64,000 bases of DNA from an uncultured bacterium (GCA_949291375.1 CASEVI010000001.1:318980-382979); one strand, 5' to 3'; shown: positions 1 to 9,568, counted from the stretch's first letter. Numbers and translations are program-made. The notes: a model not told the origin generated them from the letters alone.

Positions 1-759
1 TTTTATGAAGGCGAAACAAAAAATACAGTTTCTTTAAAAAAAGAAGATGCTGTTTCTTTTTTAATTCACGATAATAGTAATGTTACTTTAGACATTGATT
101 CTTTTAATAAAGATAATAAAGTTTCCGTTGTCGTTGGAAATAATTCATCAATAAAATTAAGACTTTTAATTTTAGTAGATATAAATTCTTTTGAAATTAA
201 TGTAAATGTTCCACGTGGAAGCAATTTTGAATTGGTAATTGCAGATTTTTCTAAAGAAATCGGCTCATTTAAATCGCTTGTTAATTTAGAAGGAGAAAAT
301 AGTGAAGCTGCCATTCATTTAGCCACTCTTTCTAATGATAACAATAAGAAAAAATTTAATTTATCATTTGATCATAAGGTTGGAAAAACAAAATCTTTAA
401 TTGATTGTTATGGAGTAAGTAAAGATTCTTCATTAATTAAAATTGATGGAATTTCTCATATTTATGAAAACGCTAATAAAGCTGATGCTACTCAAAAAGT
501 TAGAGTTATACTTTTTGATAAAGAGAGTGAAGCAATTGCTAATCCAATTTTAAAAATTGATTGTAATGATATTAAAGCTCAACATGCTTGTGCTATCGGC
601 TCTTTAAGAGAAGAACATTTATATTATTTACTTTCTAGAGGGATTGAAATTAATGAAGCAAGAAGTTTAATCACTTTAGGTTATCTTTTACCAATCGCTA
701 CATATTTTGATGAAAAAGAAAGTGAAAAGATAAAAGAAATTATTGGAGGTGTTTTTTAA
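1..759 (+). CDS. sufD: SufD, Fe-S cluster assembly scaffold subunit (5' end outside window)
   Basis: The reading frame is open from base 1 with no start, so the gene begins before the window; about 252 C-terminal residues are present. SufD pairs with SufB in the SufBCD complex that builds Fe-S clusters in the cytosol. The C-terminus carries the SufB/SufD signature (AQHACAIGSL, then a YYLLSRGI element and a hydrophobic GYLLPIA tail). The upstream part is the repetitive beta-helix type expected of the family. sufS starts 4 bases after the stop and sufU and sufB follow, so this is the usual Firmicute suf operon; sufC is presumably just upstream. A CACGTG palindrome lies inside the gene at 207-222. 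Confidence 0.9.
   Translation, partial: FYEGETKNTVSLKKEDAVSFLIHDNSNVTLDIDSFNKDNKVSVVVGNNSSIKLRLLILVDINSFEINVNVPRGSNFELVIADFSKEIGSFKSLVNLEGENSEAAIHLATLSNDNNKKKFNLSFDHKVGKTKSLIDCYGVSKDSSLIKIDGISHIYENANKADATQKVRVILFDKESEAIANPILKIDCNDIKAQHACAIGSLREEHLYYLLSRGIEINEARSLITLGYLLPIATYFDEKESEKIKEIIGGVF
207..222. other. parS-like palindrome inside sufD
   Basis: TGTTCCACGTGGAAGC is centred on CACGTG. The left half is identical to the canonical Bacillus parS half-site; the right half departs at its outer bases. It lies about 6 kb from parA-parB. It could be chance within codons for Asn-Val-Pro-Arg-Gly-Ser. Confidence 0.4.
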
Positions 760-762
760 ATT

Positions 763-1992
763 ATGTTAGATGTAAAAAATATAAAAAAAGATTTTCCAAT
801 TTTTAAAACTCATGAAAACAATGAAAAACCTTTAATTTATTTAGATAATGCTGCAACAACATTTAAACCTAAATCAGTTATTGATGCATGTTCAAGATAT
901 TATATTGAAGATGGAGCAAACGCTCATCGAGGAGATTATGATTTAGCATATCGCGTTGATAAAGAAGTTGAAAAATGTAGAGCTCATCTTGCTTCTTTTT
1001 TAAATTGTTATAGCCGAGAAATAATTTTTACTAGCGGAACTTCAATGTCGATGAATTTAGTTGCATATGGATGTGGAATCAAATTTTTAAAAGAAGGTGA
1101 TGAAATTTTACTTACCGAAGCTGAACATGCTTCTAATGTTTTGCCTTGGTTTAAGGTCAGTGAAGTAACAAAAGCAAAAATTAGTTATATTCCTTTAGAT
1201 CAAGATGGAAGATGTACTCCTGAAGCATTAAGAAAAGTTATTAATAAAAATACAAAAGTAGTTTCGATTGCTCAAGTTACAAATGTTTTAGGATTTAAAA
1301 TAGATATTAAAGAAATGGCTAAAATTGCCCATGAATATGGTGCAATTTTAGTATGCGATGCTGCTCAAAGCGCACCACATATGAAGATAGATATAAAAGA
1401 ATTAGATTGTGATTTTTTATGTTTAAGTGCTCATAAAATGCTTGGACCTACTGGAATAGGCGCTTTATTTGGTAAATTTGATTTACTTAAAAAAATGGAT
1501 CCATTTATGATGGGTGGCGGAGATAATGCTCGTTTTGATATGTGTGGAAATGTTGCTTATTTAGAACCACCTGCTAAGTTTGAAGCGGGAACTATGAATA
1601 TTTCGGCAATTTATGGTTTTGATGAAGCTTTAACATATCTAGAAAATATTGGTTTAACAAATATTGAAAATCATGAAAAAGAATTAAGAAAATATGCTAT
1701 TTCTAAGTTAAAAGAATTAGATAATGTAATTATTTATAATGAAAAAGCCGATGCTGGAATAATTACTTTAAATGTTAAAGGAGTTTTTCCTCAAGATGAA
1801 GCTAGTTATTTAAATAGTAAGGGTATATGTGTTAGAAGTGGTGAACACTGTGCTAAATTACTTAAAGATAGATTGAAAACTGTCGGTACTATTCGTGTTT
1901 CTTTTTATTTATATAACGATAAAAACGATGTTGATGCATTATATAACGCTTTAAAAAATGGAGGTAATTTTTTAGATGCTTTCTTTAACTAA
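763..1992 (+). CDS. sufS: SufS cysteine desulfurase
   Basis: PLP enzyme (409 aa, normal family length) that removes sulfur from cysteine and passes the persulfide to SufU for SufBCD. The PLP lysine is in LSAHKMLGPTG (about residue 225). The catalytic cysteine is in the RSGEHCAKLL loop (about residue 363), which corresponds to the RxGHHCA motif of group II desulfurases. The start is supported by GGAGGT at 745-750. The stop overlaps sufU by 17 bases, suggesting translational coupling. No truncation is seen. Confidence 0.96.
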   Translation: MLDVKNIKKDFPIFKTHENNEKPLIYLDNAATTFKPKSVIDACSRYYIEDGANAHRGDYDLAYRVDKEVEKCRAHLASFLNCYSREIIFTSGTSMSMNLVAYGCGIKFLKEGDEILLTEAEHASNVLPWFKVSEVTKAKISYIPLDQDGRCTPEALRKVINKNTKVVSIAQVTNVLGFKIDIKEMAKIAHEYGAILVCDAAQSAPHMKIDIKELDCDFLCLSAHKMLGPTGIGALFGKFDLLKKMDPFMMGGGDNARFDMCGNVAYLEPPAKFEAGTMNISAIYGFDEALTYLENIGLTNIENHEKELRKYAISKLKELDNVIIYNEKADAGIITLNVKGVFPQDEASYLNSKGICVRSGEHCAKLLKDRLKTVGTIRVSFYLYNDKNDVDALYNALKNGGNFLDAFFN

Positions 1993-2431
1993 TGAAATGA
2001 AAAGAGAAATTATAATGGAGCATTATAATTCCCCAAATAATAAGGTAGAAGATATTTCTAAAATACCTTCTTTTGAAAATTTCAAAAAAATAAGAATGGA
2101 TAGTGATTCTTGTATTGATGATATTACTATTTATTTAGATATTGAAAATAATGTTATTAAAAACGCTTATTTTAGCGGTGTAGCTTGTGCAATTTCTACA
2201 GCTTCAACCGATATTTTGTGCGATATGATAAAAAACAAAACTGAAAAAGATGCACTTTATATTATTTCTCAATATGAAAATATGCTTTATGAAAAAGAAT
2301 ATGATAGTGAAGTTTTAGAAGAACTTAATGCTTTTAGCGAAACTCATAAACAAGCCGCAAGGATTAAGTGTGCTACTTTAGGCGCTTTTGGGATTAGCAA
2401 AATTATAAATGGAGAAAACGATGAGCAATAA
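1976..2431 (+). CDS. sufU: SufU zinc-dependent sulfurtransferase
   Basis: 151-aa SufU, the sulfur acceptor for SufS in Gram-positive bacteria. The four expected zinc ligands are visible: Cys46 and Asp48 in SCIDD, Cys70 in GVACAIS, and a Cys near residue 131 in [10 protein letters not shown]. The insertion before the last Cys that separates SufU from IscU appears to be present. The start at 1976 has GGAGGT ten bases upstream and lies within the end of sufS. The 3' end overlaps sufB. Confidence 0.93.
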   Translation: MLSLTNEMKREIIMEHYNSPNNKVEDISKIPSFENFKKIRMDSDSCIDDITIYLDIENNVIKNAYFSGVACAISTASTDILCDMIKNKTEKDALYIISQYENMLYEKEYDSEVLEELNAFSETHKQAARIKCATLGAFGISKIINGENDEQ

Positions 2432-3824
2432 ATTTGAAGATATAAATTTAGACAATAAAAAATATGATTTTAAGGATGATATTTCCTCCATTTTTACAAC
2501 TGGAAAAGGAATAAATGAAGAAGTAGTCAAAACTATTTCAAGAGCAAAAAATGAACCTGAATGGATGCTTAATTTTAGACTCGATGCCTATCATAAATTT
2601 ATAAAAATGCCTTTTCCTTCATTTGGTCCAGATGTTTCGTTTTTAGATTTTGATTCTTTTACTTATTTTAGTAGGTATTCTTCAAAAGAAGGCAAAAAAT
2701 GGGATGAAGTTCCTCCACAAATCAAAGAAACTTTTAATAAATTAGGTATTCCTGAAGCTGAACAAAAATATTTATCCGGCGCTTCAACTCAATATGAAAG
2801 CGAAATGGTTTATCATAATATGTTAAAAGAAGTTGAAGAAAAAGGAGTTATTTTTCTTTCAACTGATATGGCTTTACAGTTATATCCCGATTTAGTGAAA
2901 AAATATTTCGGGAAAATTGTAAATGTTGCTGATAATAAATTTTCTGCTTTAAATGGCGCAGTTTGGAGTGGGGGAAGTTTTATTTATGTTCCCAAAGGAG
3001 TTAAATTAGACAAACCTTTACAATCCTATTTTAGAATTAATAATGAAAAAACCGGTCAATTTGAACGTACTTTAATTATTGTCGATGAGGGTGCTGATGT
3101 CCATTACGTTGAAGGATGTACTGCCCCAATTTATTCAAAAGAATCTTTACATGCGGCAGTAGTTGAAATTTTTGTTCATAAAAATGGTAAATGCCGTTAT
3201 TCTACAGTTCAAAACTGGTCAAATAATATCGTCAATTTAGTTACAAAAAGGGCAGTTTGCTATGAAAATGCAACGATGGAATGGATTGATGGAAATATTG
3301 GAAGCCAAATAAACATGAAATATCCAGCCTGTATTTTAAGAGGTGAAGGAAGTAAAGGTCTTTGTATTTCAATTGCGGTTGCTGGAAAAGGGCAATATCA
3401 AGATGCAGGTGCAAGAATGATTCATGAAGCGAAAAATACGTCTTCTTCGATTATTTCTAAATCTATTGTTAAAGATGGCGGAGTTTCTAATTATAGAGGT
3501 ACTGCAAGAATTAAAAAAGAAGCTATAAATAGTAAAACTCATATCGAATGCGATACTTTAATTTTAGATGATAAATCTAAATCAGATACAATTCCAAAGA
3601 ACGAATGCCATAATAATTCTTCTTTCTTAGAACACGAAGCAACCGTTTCTAAAATCGATGAAGATCAATTATTTTATTTGATGAGTAGAGGAATTTCTAA
3701 AAAAGATGCTACTCAAATGATAGTTTTAGGATTTATTGAGCCGTTCTCAAAAGAATTACCGATGGAATATGCGGTTGAGTTAAATCAACTTATTAAATTA
3801 GATATGGATGGAAGTGTTGGCTAA
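2421..3824 (+). CDS. sufB: SufB, Fe-S cluster scaffold subunit
   Basis: 467-aa SufB, central scaffold of SufBCD. Visible family elements include [34 protein letters not shown] and the C-terminal [11 protein letters not shown]. The start was set at 2421 because GGAG at 2411-2414 sits six bases before it; an in-frame ATG at 2409 has no ribosome-binding site. The gene overlaps sufU by 11 bases. mnmG follows two bases after the stop, so it may be co-transcribed with the suf genes. Confidence 0.95.
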   Translation: MSNKFEDINLDNKKYDFKDDISSIFTTGKGINEEVVKTISRAKNEPEWMLNFRLDAYHKFIKMPFPSFGPDVSFLDFDSFTYFSRYSSKEGKKWDEVPPQIKETFNKLGIPEAEQKYLSGASTQYESEMVYHNMLKEVEEKGVIFLSTDMALQLYPDLVKKYFGKIVNVADNKFSALNGAVWSGGSFIYVPKGVKLDKPLQSYFRINNEKTGQFERTLIIVDEGADVHYVEGCTAPIYSKESLHAAVVEIFVHKNGKCRYSTVQNWSNNIVNLVTKRAVCYENATMEWIDGNIGSQINMKYPACILRGEGSKGLCISIAVAGKGQYQDAGARMIHEAKNTSSSIISKSIVKDGGVSNYRGTARIKKEAINSKTHIECDTLILDDKSKSDTIPKNECHNNSSFLEHEATVSKIDEDQLFYLMSRGISKKDATQMIVLGFIEPFSKELPMEYAVELNQLIKLDMDGSVG

Positions 3825-3826
3825 TA

Positions 3827-5719
3827 ATGTTAATTGAAAATATAACACATACTTACGATGTTATCGTTGTCGGTGCAGGTCATGCGGGAAATGAAGCCGC
3901 TTTAGCTGCTGCTAGAATGAAAAAAAGTGTTTTACTTATAACGCTTAATTTTAAGATGGCTTCAAATATGCCTTGCAATCCTTCAATCGGAGGAAGTGCA
4001 AAAGGTATTGTTGTCCGTGAAATTGATGCTTTAGGCGGATTTATGGGTAAATGTGCTGACCAAGAATACCTTCAAATGAAAATGTTAAATACAAAAAAAG
4101 GTCCAGGGGTTCAATGTTTAAGAGCACAAGCTGATAAAAAAAGATATCCTGCAAACATGCAAAAATATCTTTTAAGTATTGAAAATCTTGATATTTTAGA
4201 GGATGAAGTTGTTGGTTTATTAAACAATGAAAATACTGTTTTTGGGGTAAAAACCAAAAAAGGATATGAAATTAATTCAAAAGCTGTTGTTTTAGCAACC
4301 GGAACATATATGGACTCTGAAATTTTAAGGGGGCATCATAAAGAAAGTGGTGGGCCTGATGGAGAAAAACCATCAATCGGTCTTTCGGCATATTTAAAAA
4401 GTATGGGTATAAAAATTCAAAGACTTAAAACTGGTACTCCTCAAAGAATTGCAAAAGAATCAATTGATTTTTCAAAAGCTGAAATTCAATATGGAAATGT
4501 TGATGATGAAGGTTTTTCTTATGAAACTACTGAATTTATACCTTTAGACAAACAAATACCATGTTATTTAATTTATACGACACCAAAAACTCATCAAATT
4601 ATTAATGAGCATCTTTTAGATTCGGCGATGTATGGAGGAATGGTTCGTGGCGTTGGACCTCGCTATTGCCCATCAATTGAAGATAAAATTGTTCGTTTTA
4701 AAGATAAACCTCGTCACCAGCTCTTTTTAGAGCCTGAAAGTTATGATACAAACTCAATTTATGTTCAAGGATTTTCAACTTCTATGCCTGAAGATGTTCA
4801 AGTTGAGATGGTGCATTCTTTACCAGGAATGGAAAATGCAAAAATTTTAAAATATGCTTATGCAATTGAATATGATGCATTGGACCCTCTTGAATTTGAT
4901 AATTCATTGATGGTAAAAAAATATAAAGGTTTATTTATTAGCGGCCAAATTTGTGGAACAAGCGGGTATGAAGAGGCTGCTGGTTTAGGGTTAATGGCTG
5001 GAGTAAATGCTTGTTTATATATTGATAAGAAACCTCCTTTTGTATTAGGAAGAGATGAAGCTTATATTGGTGTCATGATTGACGATTTAATTACAAAAGG
5101 AACAAATGAGCCATATAGATTGCTTTCATCTAGGGCAGAATATCGTTTATTGTTAAGACATGATAATGCGGATTTCAGATTAAGCGAAAAAGCTCATGAT
5201 TTAGGTTTAATTAGTGATGAAAGATATAATAAATTTTTAGAGAAAAAGAACAAAATGAATAAAGTTTTAAATCTTTTAGAGAATATTTATTTTGGCGCAA
5301 AATCGGAAATTAATGATTATTTAGTTTCTTTAGGCTATGAAAAATTAACTTATGGAGTTAACGCCAAAGAAATTTTAAAAAGAAATAATGTAACTTTTGA
5401 TGGAATTGAGAAATATTTAAATCTTGATGAAAGTTTAAAACTCGATAATCAAGCAAAAAAACAATTGGAAATATATGTTAAATATGAAGGTTATATTCAA
5501 AACCAAAGAAAAGAAACCGAAAAATTACATAAATTAGATAATATTGTATTAAAAGATGATATCGACTATTTAAATCTTGATGGATTAGCTTTAGAAGCAA
5601 GACAAAAATTTGATGCAATAAGGCCAAAAACAATAGGGCAAGCCTCAAGAATTAGTGGTGTTAATCCTTCGGATATCAATGTTTTAATTATGTATCTTAG
5701 AAAAAATAGATTGATTTAA
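3827..5719 (+). CDS. mnmG: MnmG (GidA) tRNA uridine-5-carboxymethylaminomethyl modification enzyme
   Basis: 630 aa, full length for the family. With MnmE it installs the cmnm5 group on wobble U34 of certain tRNAs, using FAD and a folate donor. The FAD-binding GAGHAGNEAA begins near residue 16. Other family blocks are PCNPSIGGSAKG, RLKTGTPQR, CGTSGYEEAAGLGLMAG and EYRLLLRHDNADFRL, with a C-terminal RPKTIGQASRISGV. The mnmG-rsmG-parA-parB order is typical of the chromosome origin region in Firmicutes, although dnaA and an origin are not in view. Confidence 0.97.
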   Translation: MLIENITHTYDVIVVGAGHAGNEAALAAARMKKSVLLITLNFKMASNMPCNPSIGGSAKGIVVREIDALGGFMGKCADQEYLQMKMLNTKKGPGVQCLRAQADKKRYPANMQKYLLSIENLDILEDEVVGLLNNENTVFGVKTKKGYEINSKAVVLATGTYMDSEILRGHHKESGGPDGEKPSIGLSAYLKSMGIKIQRLKTGTPQRIAKESIDFSKAEIQYGNVDDEGFSYETTEFIPLDKQIPCYLIYTTPKTHQIINEHLLDSAMYGGMVRGVGPRYCPSIEDKIVRFKDKPRHQLFLEPESYDTNSIYVQGFSTSMPEDVQVEMVHSLPGMENAKILKYAYAIEYDALDPLEFDNSLMVKKYKGLFISGQICGTSGYEEAAGLGLMAGVNACLYIDKKPPFVLGRDEAYIGVMIDDLITKGTNEPYRLLSSRAEYRLLLRHDNADFRLSEKAHDLGLISDERYNKFLEKKNKMNKVLNLLENIYFGAKSEINDYLVSLGYEKLTYGVNAKEILKRNNVTFDGIEKYLNLDESLKLDNQAKKQLEIYVKYEGYIQNQRKETEKLHKLDNIVLKDDIDYLNLDGLALEARQKFDAIRPKTIGQASRISGVNPSDINVLIMYLRKNRLI

Positions 5720-5721
5720 TT

Positions 5722-6363
5722 ATGGAAAAAGAAGAATTAATAAGTAAATTCATAAATTTAGTTTTATTAGAGAATGAAAAATTTAATTTAACTGCAGTTA
5801 CAAATCTTGAAGAGTTTAAAAATCGTCATATTGAAGATTCTTTAGCTCCTTCAAAAGTTTTTGATTTTTCTAATAAAAAAATTTTAGATTTAGGAAGTGG
5901 AGCTGGTTTTCCAGGGATTCCTCTTGCTATTAATAATCCTTCCTCTGAATTTTATTTAGTTGAACCAATTGAAAAGAGAGCAATGTTTTTAAAGATGGTA
6001 AAAGATGTACTTTTACTTGAAAACGTGAAAGTTATTAATAAAAGAATGGAAGAACTTCCAAAAAATGATAAATATGATGTCATTGTTTCTCGAGCAGTTA
6101 GCGAACTTCCTATTTTATTAGAACTTTCAATTCCTTATTTAAAAATTGGCGGTATTTTAATTGCTTATAAGGGTAAAAAAGGCGAGGAAGAACTTTTAAA
6201 AGCTAAAAATGCTTTAAAAGTTTTAAATGCAACTGTTATTAAGATCCAAAAAGAAAAAATAAATAATAATGATGAAAGAAACAATATTTTTATAAAAAAA
6301 GAAAAAGAATGTGATCCAATTTATCCTCGTTTATATCAAAAAATTAAAAAGAAACCTTTATAA
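5722..6363 (+). CDS. rsmG: RsmG (GidB) 16S rRNA m7G527 methyltransferase
   Basis: 213-aa Rossmann-fold SAM methyltransferase that modifies G527 of 16S rRNA (E. coli numbering). The SAM-binding motif LDLGSGAGFPGIPLA lies near residues 55-69. NLTAV and RHIEDSL near the N-terminus are typical of RsmG. The gene starts two bases after mnmG and ends at a terminator, so mnmG-rsmG closes this transcription unit. Confidence 0.95.
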   Translation: MEKEELISKFINLVLLENEKFNLTAVTNLEEFKNRHIEDSLAPSKVFDFSNKKILDLGSGAGFPGIPLAINNPSSEFYLVEPIEKRAMFLKMVKDVLLLENVKVINKRMEELPKNDKYDVIVSRAVSELPILLELSIPYLKIGGILIAYKGKKGEEELLKAKNALKVLNATVIKIQKEKINNNDERNNIFIKKEKECDPIYPRLYQKIKKKPL

Positions 6364-6377
6364 ATTGATAAAAAAAT

Positions 6378-6406
6378 AAGCAAGAAGAAAAACTTTTTGC
6401 TTTTTT
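6378..6406 (+). terminator. Intrinsic terminator after rsmG
   Basis: AAGCAAGAAG pairs with CTTTTTGCTT (one G-T wobble) around a short A loop, followed by a T run. Confidence 0.8.
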
Positions 6407-6438
6407 ATTTATTTATAAGTATCATTAATATATAAAAA

Positions 6439-6454
6439 GTTTTCACGTATAAAC
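6439..6454. promoter_or_regulatory. parS-like dyad in the parA leader
   Basis: GTTTTCACGTATAAAC has the form GTTTN-CACGTG-NAAAC with one central mismatch (A for G). It ends five bases before the parA ATG and lies next to an AT-rich TATATAAAA stretch, so it overlaps the probable promoter or transcription start. Autoregulation of parAB by ParB is an inference from its position. Confidence 0.45.
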
Positions 6455-6459
6455 TAAAA

Positions 6460-7233
6460 ATGACACGTATTATCGCAATTGCAAATCAAAAAGGTGGTGT
6501 TGGAAAAACCACCACTTCTATAAATCTAGCTGCGGCATTAGCATTAACAAAACGCAGTGTTCTTTTAGTCGATTTAGATCCTCAAGGTAATTCTTCAAGA
6601 GGGCTAGGCATCGATATCACGCTTTTAAACAAGACAATTTTTAATGCTCTTATTTTAGATACCGATATAAATAAAGTAATTAGAAAAACAATGCTTCAAA
6701 GTCTAGATGTTTTACCTTCAAATTTAAAATTATCTAATTTAGAAAGCGAACTTATTTCTAATGGCAGAAGTGAAGATAATCCGTTTATTTTAAAAAAATC
6801 GTTAGAAAAAATAACTAAACGTTATGATTACATAATTATCGATTGTCCCCCATCTTTAGGAATATTATGTATTAATGCTTTATGCACTGCTAATAGCGTT
6901 TTAGTTCCAGTTCAATGCGAATATTTTGCTATGGAAGGATTAGCTCAAATTTTAGGAACGATTAAAAGAGTAAAACAATTTTATAATTCTAATTTAGAAA
7001 TCGAAGGATTTTTATTAACAATGCTTGAAAATGATTCTCAGCTTGCAAAAGAAGTTGTTAAAGAAGTAAGAGGATTATTTAAAGAAACAACATTTTTAAC
7101 AATTATTCCTAGAAATAGTAGTCTAAGCGAATGTAGCGCTAGAGGACTTCCTGTTTTCTTATATAAACCAACGAGCGCTGGAGCAATAGCATATCAAGAG
7201 TTTGCTAAGGAGGTAATGCACCATGAAAAATGA
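6460..7233 (+). CDS. parA: ParA/Soj chromosome-partitioning ATPase
   Basis: 257-aa ParA-family ATPase. The deviant Walker A KGGVGKTT (Lys11 and Lys16) follows an N-terminus with almost no extension, as in Soj rather than plasmid ParA proteins with a DNA-binding N-domain. [11 protein letters not shown] is the Walker B/switch II region. ParA acts on ParB-parS complexes and on DnaA in relatives. No ribosome-binding site is obvious; a parS-like dyad sits immediately upstream. It overlaps parB by 11 bases. Confidence 0.95.
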   Translation: MTRIIAIANQKGGVGKTTTSINLAAALALTKRSVLLVDLDPQGNSSRGLGIDITLLNKTIFNALILDTDINKVIRKTMLQSLDVLPSNLKLSNLESELISNGRSEDNPFILKKSLEKITKRYDYIIIDCPPSLGILCINALCTANSVLVPVQCEYFAMEGLAQILGTIKRVKQFYNSNLEIEGFLLTMLENDSQLAKEVVKEVRGLFKETTFLTIIPRNSSLSECSARGLPVFLYKPTSAGAIAYQEFAKEVMHHEK

Positions 7234-8080
7234 TACTAAAATTTTAAAAAACTCATTAAAAAATCTAGTTAATCGTTTTGGACGAGAAGATTTTGTTTCG
7301 GCAATATTAAAAAATTCTCCTAAAGAAGATATTAAAAATATTACTTTAAAAGATATTAGTGATAATCATTACTTAAAGAAAGCAAAACTTGATGATGTAA
7401 AAGTTACTCAAGCAAAGAAAATAATAAAGGAAGGCGGTTTTTTTGATCCGATTATTGTTCGCGCTTATCAAGGAAAATATGAAGTTGTTATTGGACGAGT
7501 TAAATATATTGCTGCAAAAGAATTAAAACTTGAAACTATCCCAGTAGTAGTCATTCAACTTAGTGAAGAAGAGTCTCTTTTATGTATGTTAAAAGAAATT
7601 AGCGAACGTAAAACGATGAATATTTATGAACTTTCACTTATTTGTTCTCATCTAAAAAAGGATTATGATTATAAAAATAAAGAATTAGCTGATTTTTTAA
7701 ATCAATCTTCCTCTCAAATATCAAATTTATTGCAAATTTTATCGCTTCCAGAAGAAGTTTTAGCCGATATTTCAATGAATAGACTCTCTTATGGACATGC
7801 AAAAGCTATTTGTAGATTATCTCCTGAAGAAGTTATTGAAATGGTTAAAAAAATTCAAGAAGAACATCTTTCTGTTCGTCAAACTGAGGCTTTAGTTAGA
7901 AAAGAAAAAGGTGTTTTAGATGAAAATAATAAAAATAATGAAGATTCTATTTCTAATGAAAAGCTTTCAATTAATAATGAATTAGTCATCAAATTGAGAT
8001 TTGTTGATGGAAAAGCTAAAAAAGATGCAATGAAAAAATTAAATAGATTAATCAAAAAAGCAAAATGTGTGATAGAATAA
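7223..8080 (+). CDS. parB: ParB/Spo0J-family centromere-binding protein, divergent CTP-binding motifs
   Basis: 285 aa. The N-terminal ParB/Srx region spans roughly residues 40-130, the HTH about 151-173 ([17 protein letters not shown]), and [12 protein letters not shown] and a basic C-terminal dimerisation region follow. It overlaps parA, with a good GGAGG at 7209-7213 ahead of the ATG. The usual GERRxRA box, which contacts CTP in characterised ParB proteins, reads GRVKYIAA at 91-98. The usual ENLQR-type box reads EISERKTMN. It could be a Noc paralogue, but direct linkage to parA argues for ParB. Confidence 0.88.
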   Translation: MKNDTKILKNSLKNLVNRFGREDFVSAILKNSPKEDIKNITLKDISDNHYLKKAKLDDVKVTQAKKIIKEGGFFDPIIVRAYQGKYEVVIGRVKYIAAKELKLETIPVVVIQLSEEESLLCMLKEISERKTMNIYELSLICSHLKKDYDYKNKELADFLNQSSSQISNLLQILSLPEEVLADISMNRLSYGHAKAICRLSPEEVIEMVKKIQEEHLSVRQTEALVRKEKGVLDENNKNNEDSISNEKLSINNELVIKLRFVDGKAKKDAMKKLNRLIKKAKCVIE

Positions 8081-8082
8081 TA

Positions 8083-8196
8083 TTGCTTCAGGGTGTTGTG
8101 TAATTCAAAACTGGTGGTATACCCCACGAGCTAAAATCTTAGCACGAACTAGTGAAATTCTAGTGGCAACAGTAAAGTCTGGATGAAAGAAAGCAT
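8083..8196 (+). promoter_or_regulatory. FMN riboswitch (RFN element)
   Basis: Conserved RFN blocks are recognisable in order: CTTCAGGG, a CTGGTGGTAT arm, CCCACGAGC, GTGAAATTC and GTAAAGTCTGGATGAAAG, closed by a P1 helix (TTGCTT near 8083 with AAGCA near 8191-8195). It is followed by an intrinsic terminator and ribU, so FMN excess should stop expression of riboflavin uptake. Confidence 0.95.
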
Positions 8197-8224
8197 TTAT
8201 ATTATTTTTAAATCGACTTTTTAA

Positions 8225-8255
8225 AATAACCCTAGAAGTGAAAGGGTTATTTTTT
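8225..8255 (+). terminator. FMN-riboswitch expression-platform terminator overlapping the ribU ribosome-binding site
   Basis: AATAACCCT (8225-8233) pairs with AGGGTTATT (8243-8251), followed by T residues running straight into the ribU ATG at 8256. The purine-rich AAAGGG that would act as the ribosome-binding site lies in the 3' arm, so the hairpin could block both transcription and translation. Confidence 0.85.
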
Positions 8256-8912
8256 ATGAAAATTAAAAATTCTTTATTTCTAATTGCTCGAATTGCTATT
8301 TTTGGGGCTTTGGCTATAATTTTATATATGGTTCCTGGATTACAATTTCCAATTTTCCCTGGTTTAACTTTTTTAAAAATACATTTTGATGAAATTCCAG
8401 TTTTATTTGCTTCTTTAGCTTATGGGCCGTTAACTGGAAGTTTAATTATTATTTTAAAAGGATTATTTAAACTTATTCAAGATATTGGAGAAACAGGAGG
8501 AATTGGGGTAGTTGCTGATATAATTTATGGACTTGCTTTTATTCTTCCAGCCTCTTTTATTTATAAATATCACAAAAATTTTAAAATGGGTTTAGTTTCG
8601 ATATTTACTGGAATGTTAGTTAATTTATTATTTAGCGCATTTATTGGGTATTATTTAATTTATCCTTTATATGGATTTTATTTTAATCCAAATGCTAGTA
8701 GTTATAATGAAGCGATGGATACTGTTTTTACTCTTTTTAAAGCAGCCGATTCTTCATTAACTTCTTGGAAAGATCCGAAAATATTGTTTGAATTTTTATT
8801 GCCTTTTAATTTAATTAAAAATGCAGTAATTGTCGTATTTACTATTTTAGTTTATAAACCATTATCTCTTTTAATTAAAAAAGAAGAAAATAAAAAAAAT
8901 AACTCCCAATGA
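8256..8912 (+). CDS. ribU: RibU, riboflavin-specific S component of an ECF transporter
   Basis: 218-aa hydrophobic protein with about six membrane segments. The N-terminal part, with LQFPIFPGLTFLKI followed by FDEIPVLFASLAYGPLTG, is typical of RibU. It binds riboflavin and needs the shared EcfA/A'/T module, which is not in this window. Assignment is strengthened by the FMN riboswitch directly upstream. The start is placed at ATG 8256; an in-frame GTG at 8238 lies inside the terminator hairpin and is less likely. The stop codon sits in the loop of the next terminator. Confidence 0.93.
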   Translation: MKIKNSLFLIARIAIFGALAIILYMVPGLQFPIFPGLTFLKIHFDEIPVLFASLAYGPLTGSLIIILKGLFKLIQDIGETGGIGVVADIIYGLAFILPASFIYKYHKNFKMGLVSIFTGMLVNLLFSAFIGYYLIYPLYGFYFNPNASSYNEAMDTVFTLFKAADSSLTSWKDPKILFEFLLPFNLIKNAVIVVFTILVYKPLSLLIKKEENKKNNSQ

Positions 8913-8924
8913 AGGAGTTATTTT
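8896..8924. terminator. Bidirectional terminator between ribU and ferredoxin
   Basis: AATAACTCC pairs with GGAGTTATT and is flanked by A residues on the left and T residues on the right. It can therefore serve ribU on the plus strand and the convergent ferredoxin gene on the minus strand. Confidence 0.85.
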
Positions 8925-8944
8925 GTTATTTTCTAAATTTTAAA

Positions 8945-9127
8945 CTATTCTTTTTCAATAGCACCAGCTGGGCATGAAGCAACAGCTTCTTCAGCAACAC
9001 TTTCATCACATTCAGCAACGACTTCTGCTTTATTATCAGCATCAAATGTGAATACATCTGAATATGAACCAACGCAAAGGCCACAGCCTACGCATGCATC
9101 TTTATTAACTTTTAATTTTACTGCCAT
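8945..9127 (-). CDS. Single-cluster [4Fe-4S] ferredoxin
   Basis: 60-aa ferredoxin with CVGCGLC (Cys12, Cys15, Cys18) near the N-terminus and a fourth Cys in ASCPAGAI, enough for one [4Fe-4S] cluster as in the Bacillus Fer type. The acidic middle segment is typical. A strong AGGAGG precedes the start. It stands alone, divergent from the small membrane protein gene at 9293. It is probably a general low-potential electron carrier; its partner is not identifiable here. Confidence 0.94.
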   Translation of the reverse strand: MAVKLKVNKDACVGCGLCVGSYSDVFTFDADNKAEVVAECDESVAEEAVASCPAGAIEKE

Positions 9128-9292
9128 AGTATAATTTCCTCCTAAAATCTATTTAATAGTATAGTGTAAATTTTAAATATTGAAAACATAATTTTTCGTT
9201 AGTTTTTGCTAACAAAAATACTATTTTCTTAATATATTTATTTTTTTAATGAATGTTTTATACGCTTAAAAATGATAAAATAAATTCTAGTT
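9128..9292. other. Divergent intergenic region between ferredoxin and the cmk operon
   Basis: 165 very AT-rich bases that must hold promoters in both directions. Near 9182-9212 TAGTTTTTGCTAACAA is weakly self-complementary. No RNA gene or regulatory family was recognised. Confidence 0.4.
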
Positions 9293-9568
9293 ATGAATAC
9301 TAGAAAAGAAAAATATCAAGACTATCGTAATGAGATTATGAATTCTTCATCTTTAAAAGATATGCGTTTACGTGTTATTAAAGAACTTGATGAAAATAAA
9401 AGAATAAAAAAGAAATATATTCGTAAAGAAGAAGATAAAAAATCTATTTATTCTTTATATTTAAAAAAAAGGAATATAAAAATAGTTTTATTTTCTTTTC
9501 TTATTATTGTTTTTATTGTTATAATCATTGTCGGAATTTATTTTGGAGTTAAAAGCATAAATGGATAA
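9293..9568 (+). CDS. Small single-pass membrane protein, unknown function
   Basis: 91 aa. The first 60 residues are strongly charged (Lys/Glu/Arg rich, probably helical) and the rest is one hydrophobic segment (about residues 65-86, IVLFSFLIIVFIVIIIVGIYF). This suggests a cytoplasmic N-terminus and a C-terminal anchor. The last 8 bases overlap cmk, so it is probably the first gene of a cmk-der operon. I recognise no family; it could be a small division or envelope accessory protein, but nothing in the sequence settles that. Confidence 0.65.
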   Translation: MNTRKEKYQDYRNEIMNSSSLKDMRLRVIKELDENKRIKKKYIRKEEDKKSIYSLYLKKRNIKIVLFSFLIIVFIVIIIVGIYFGVKSING

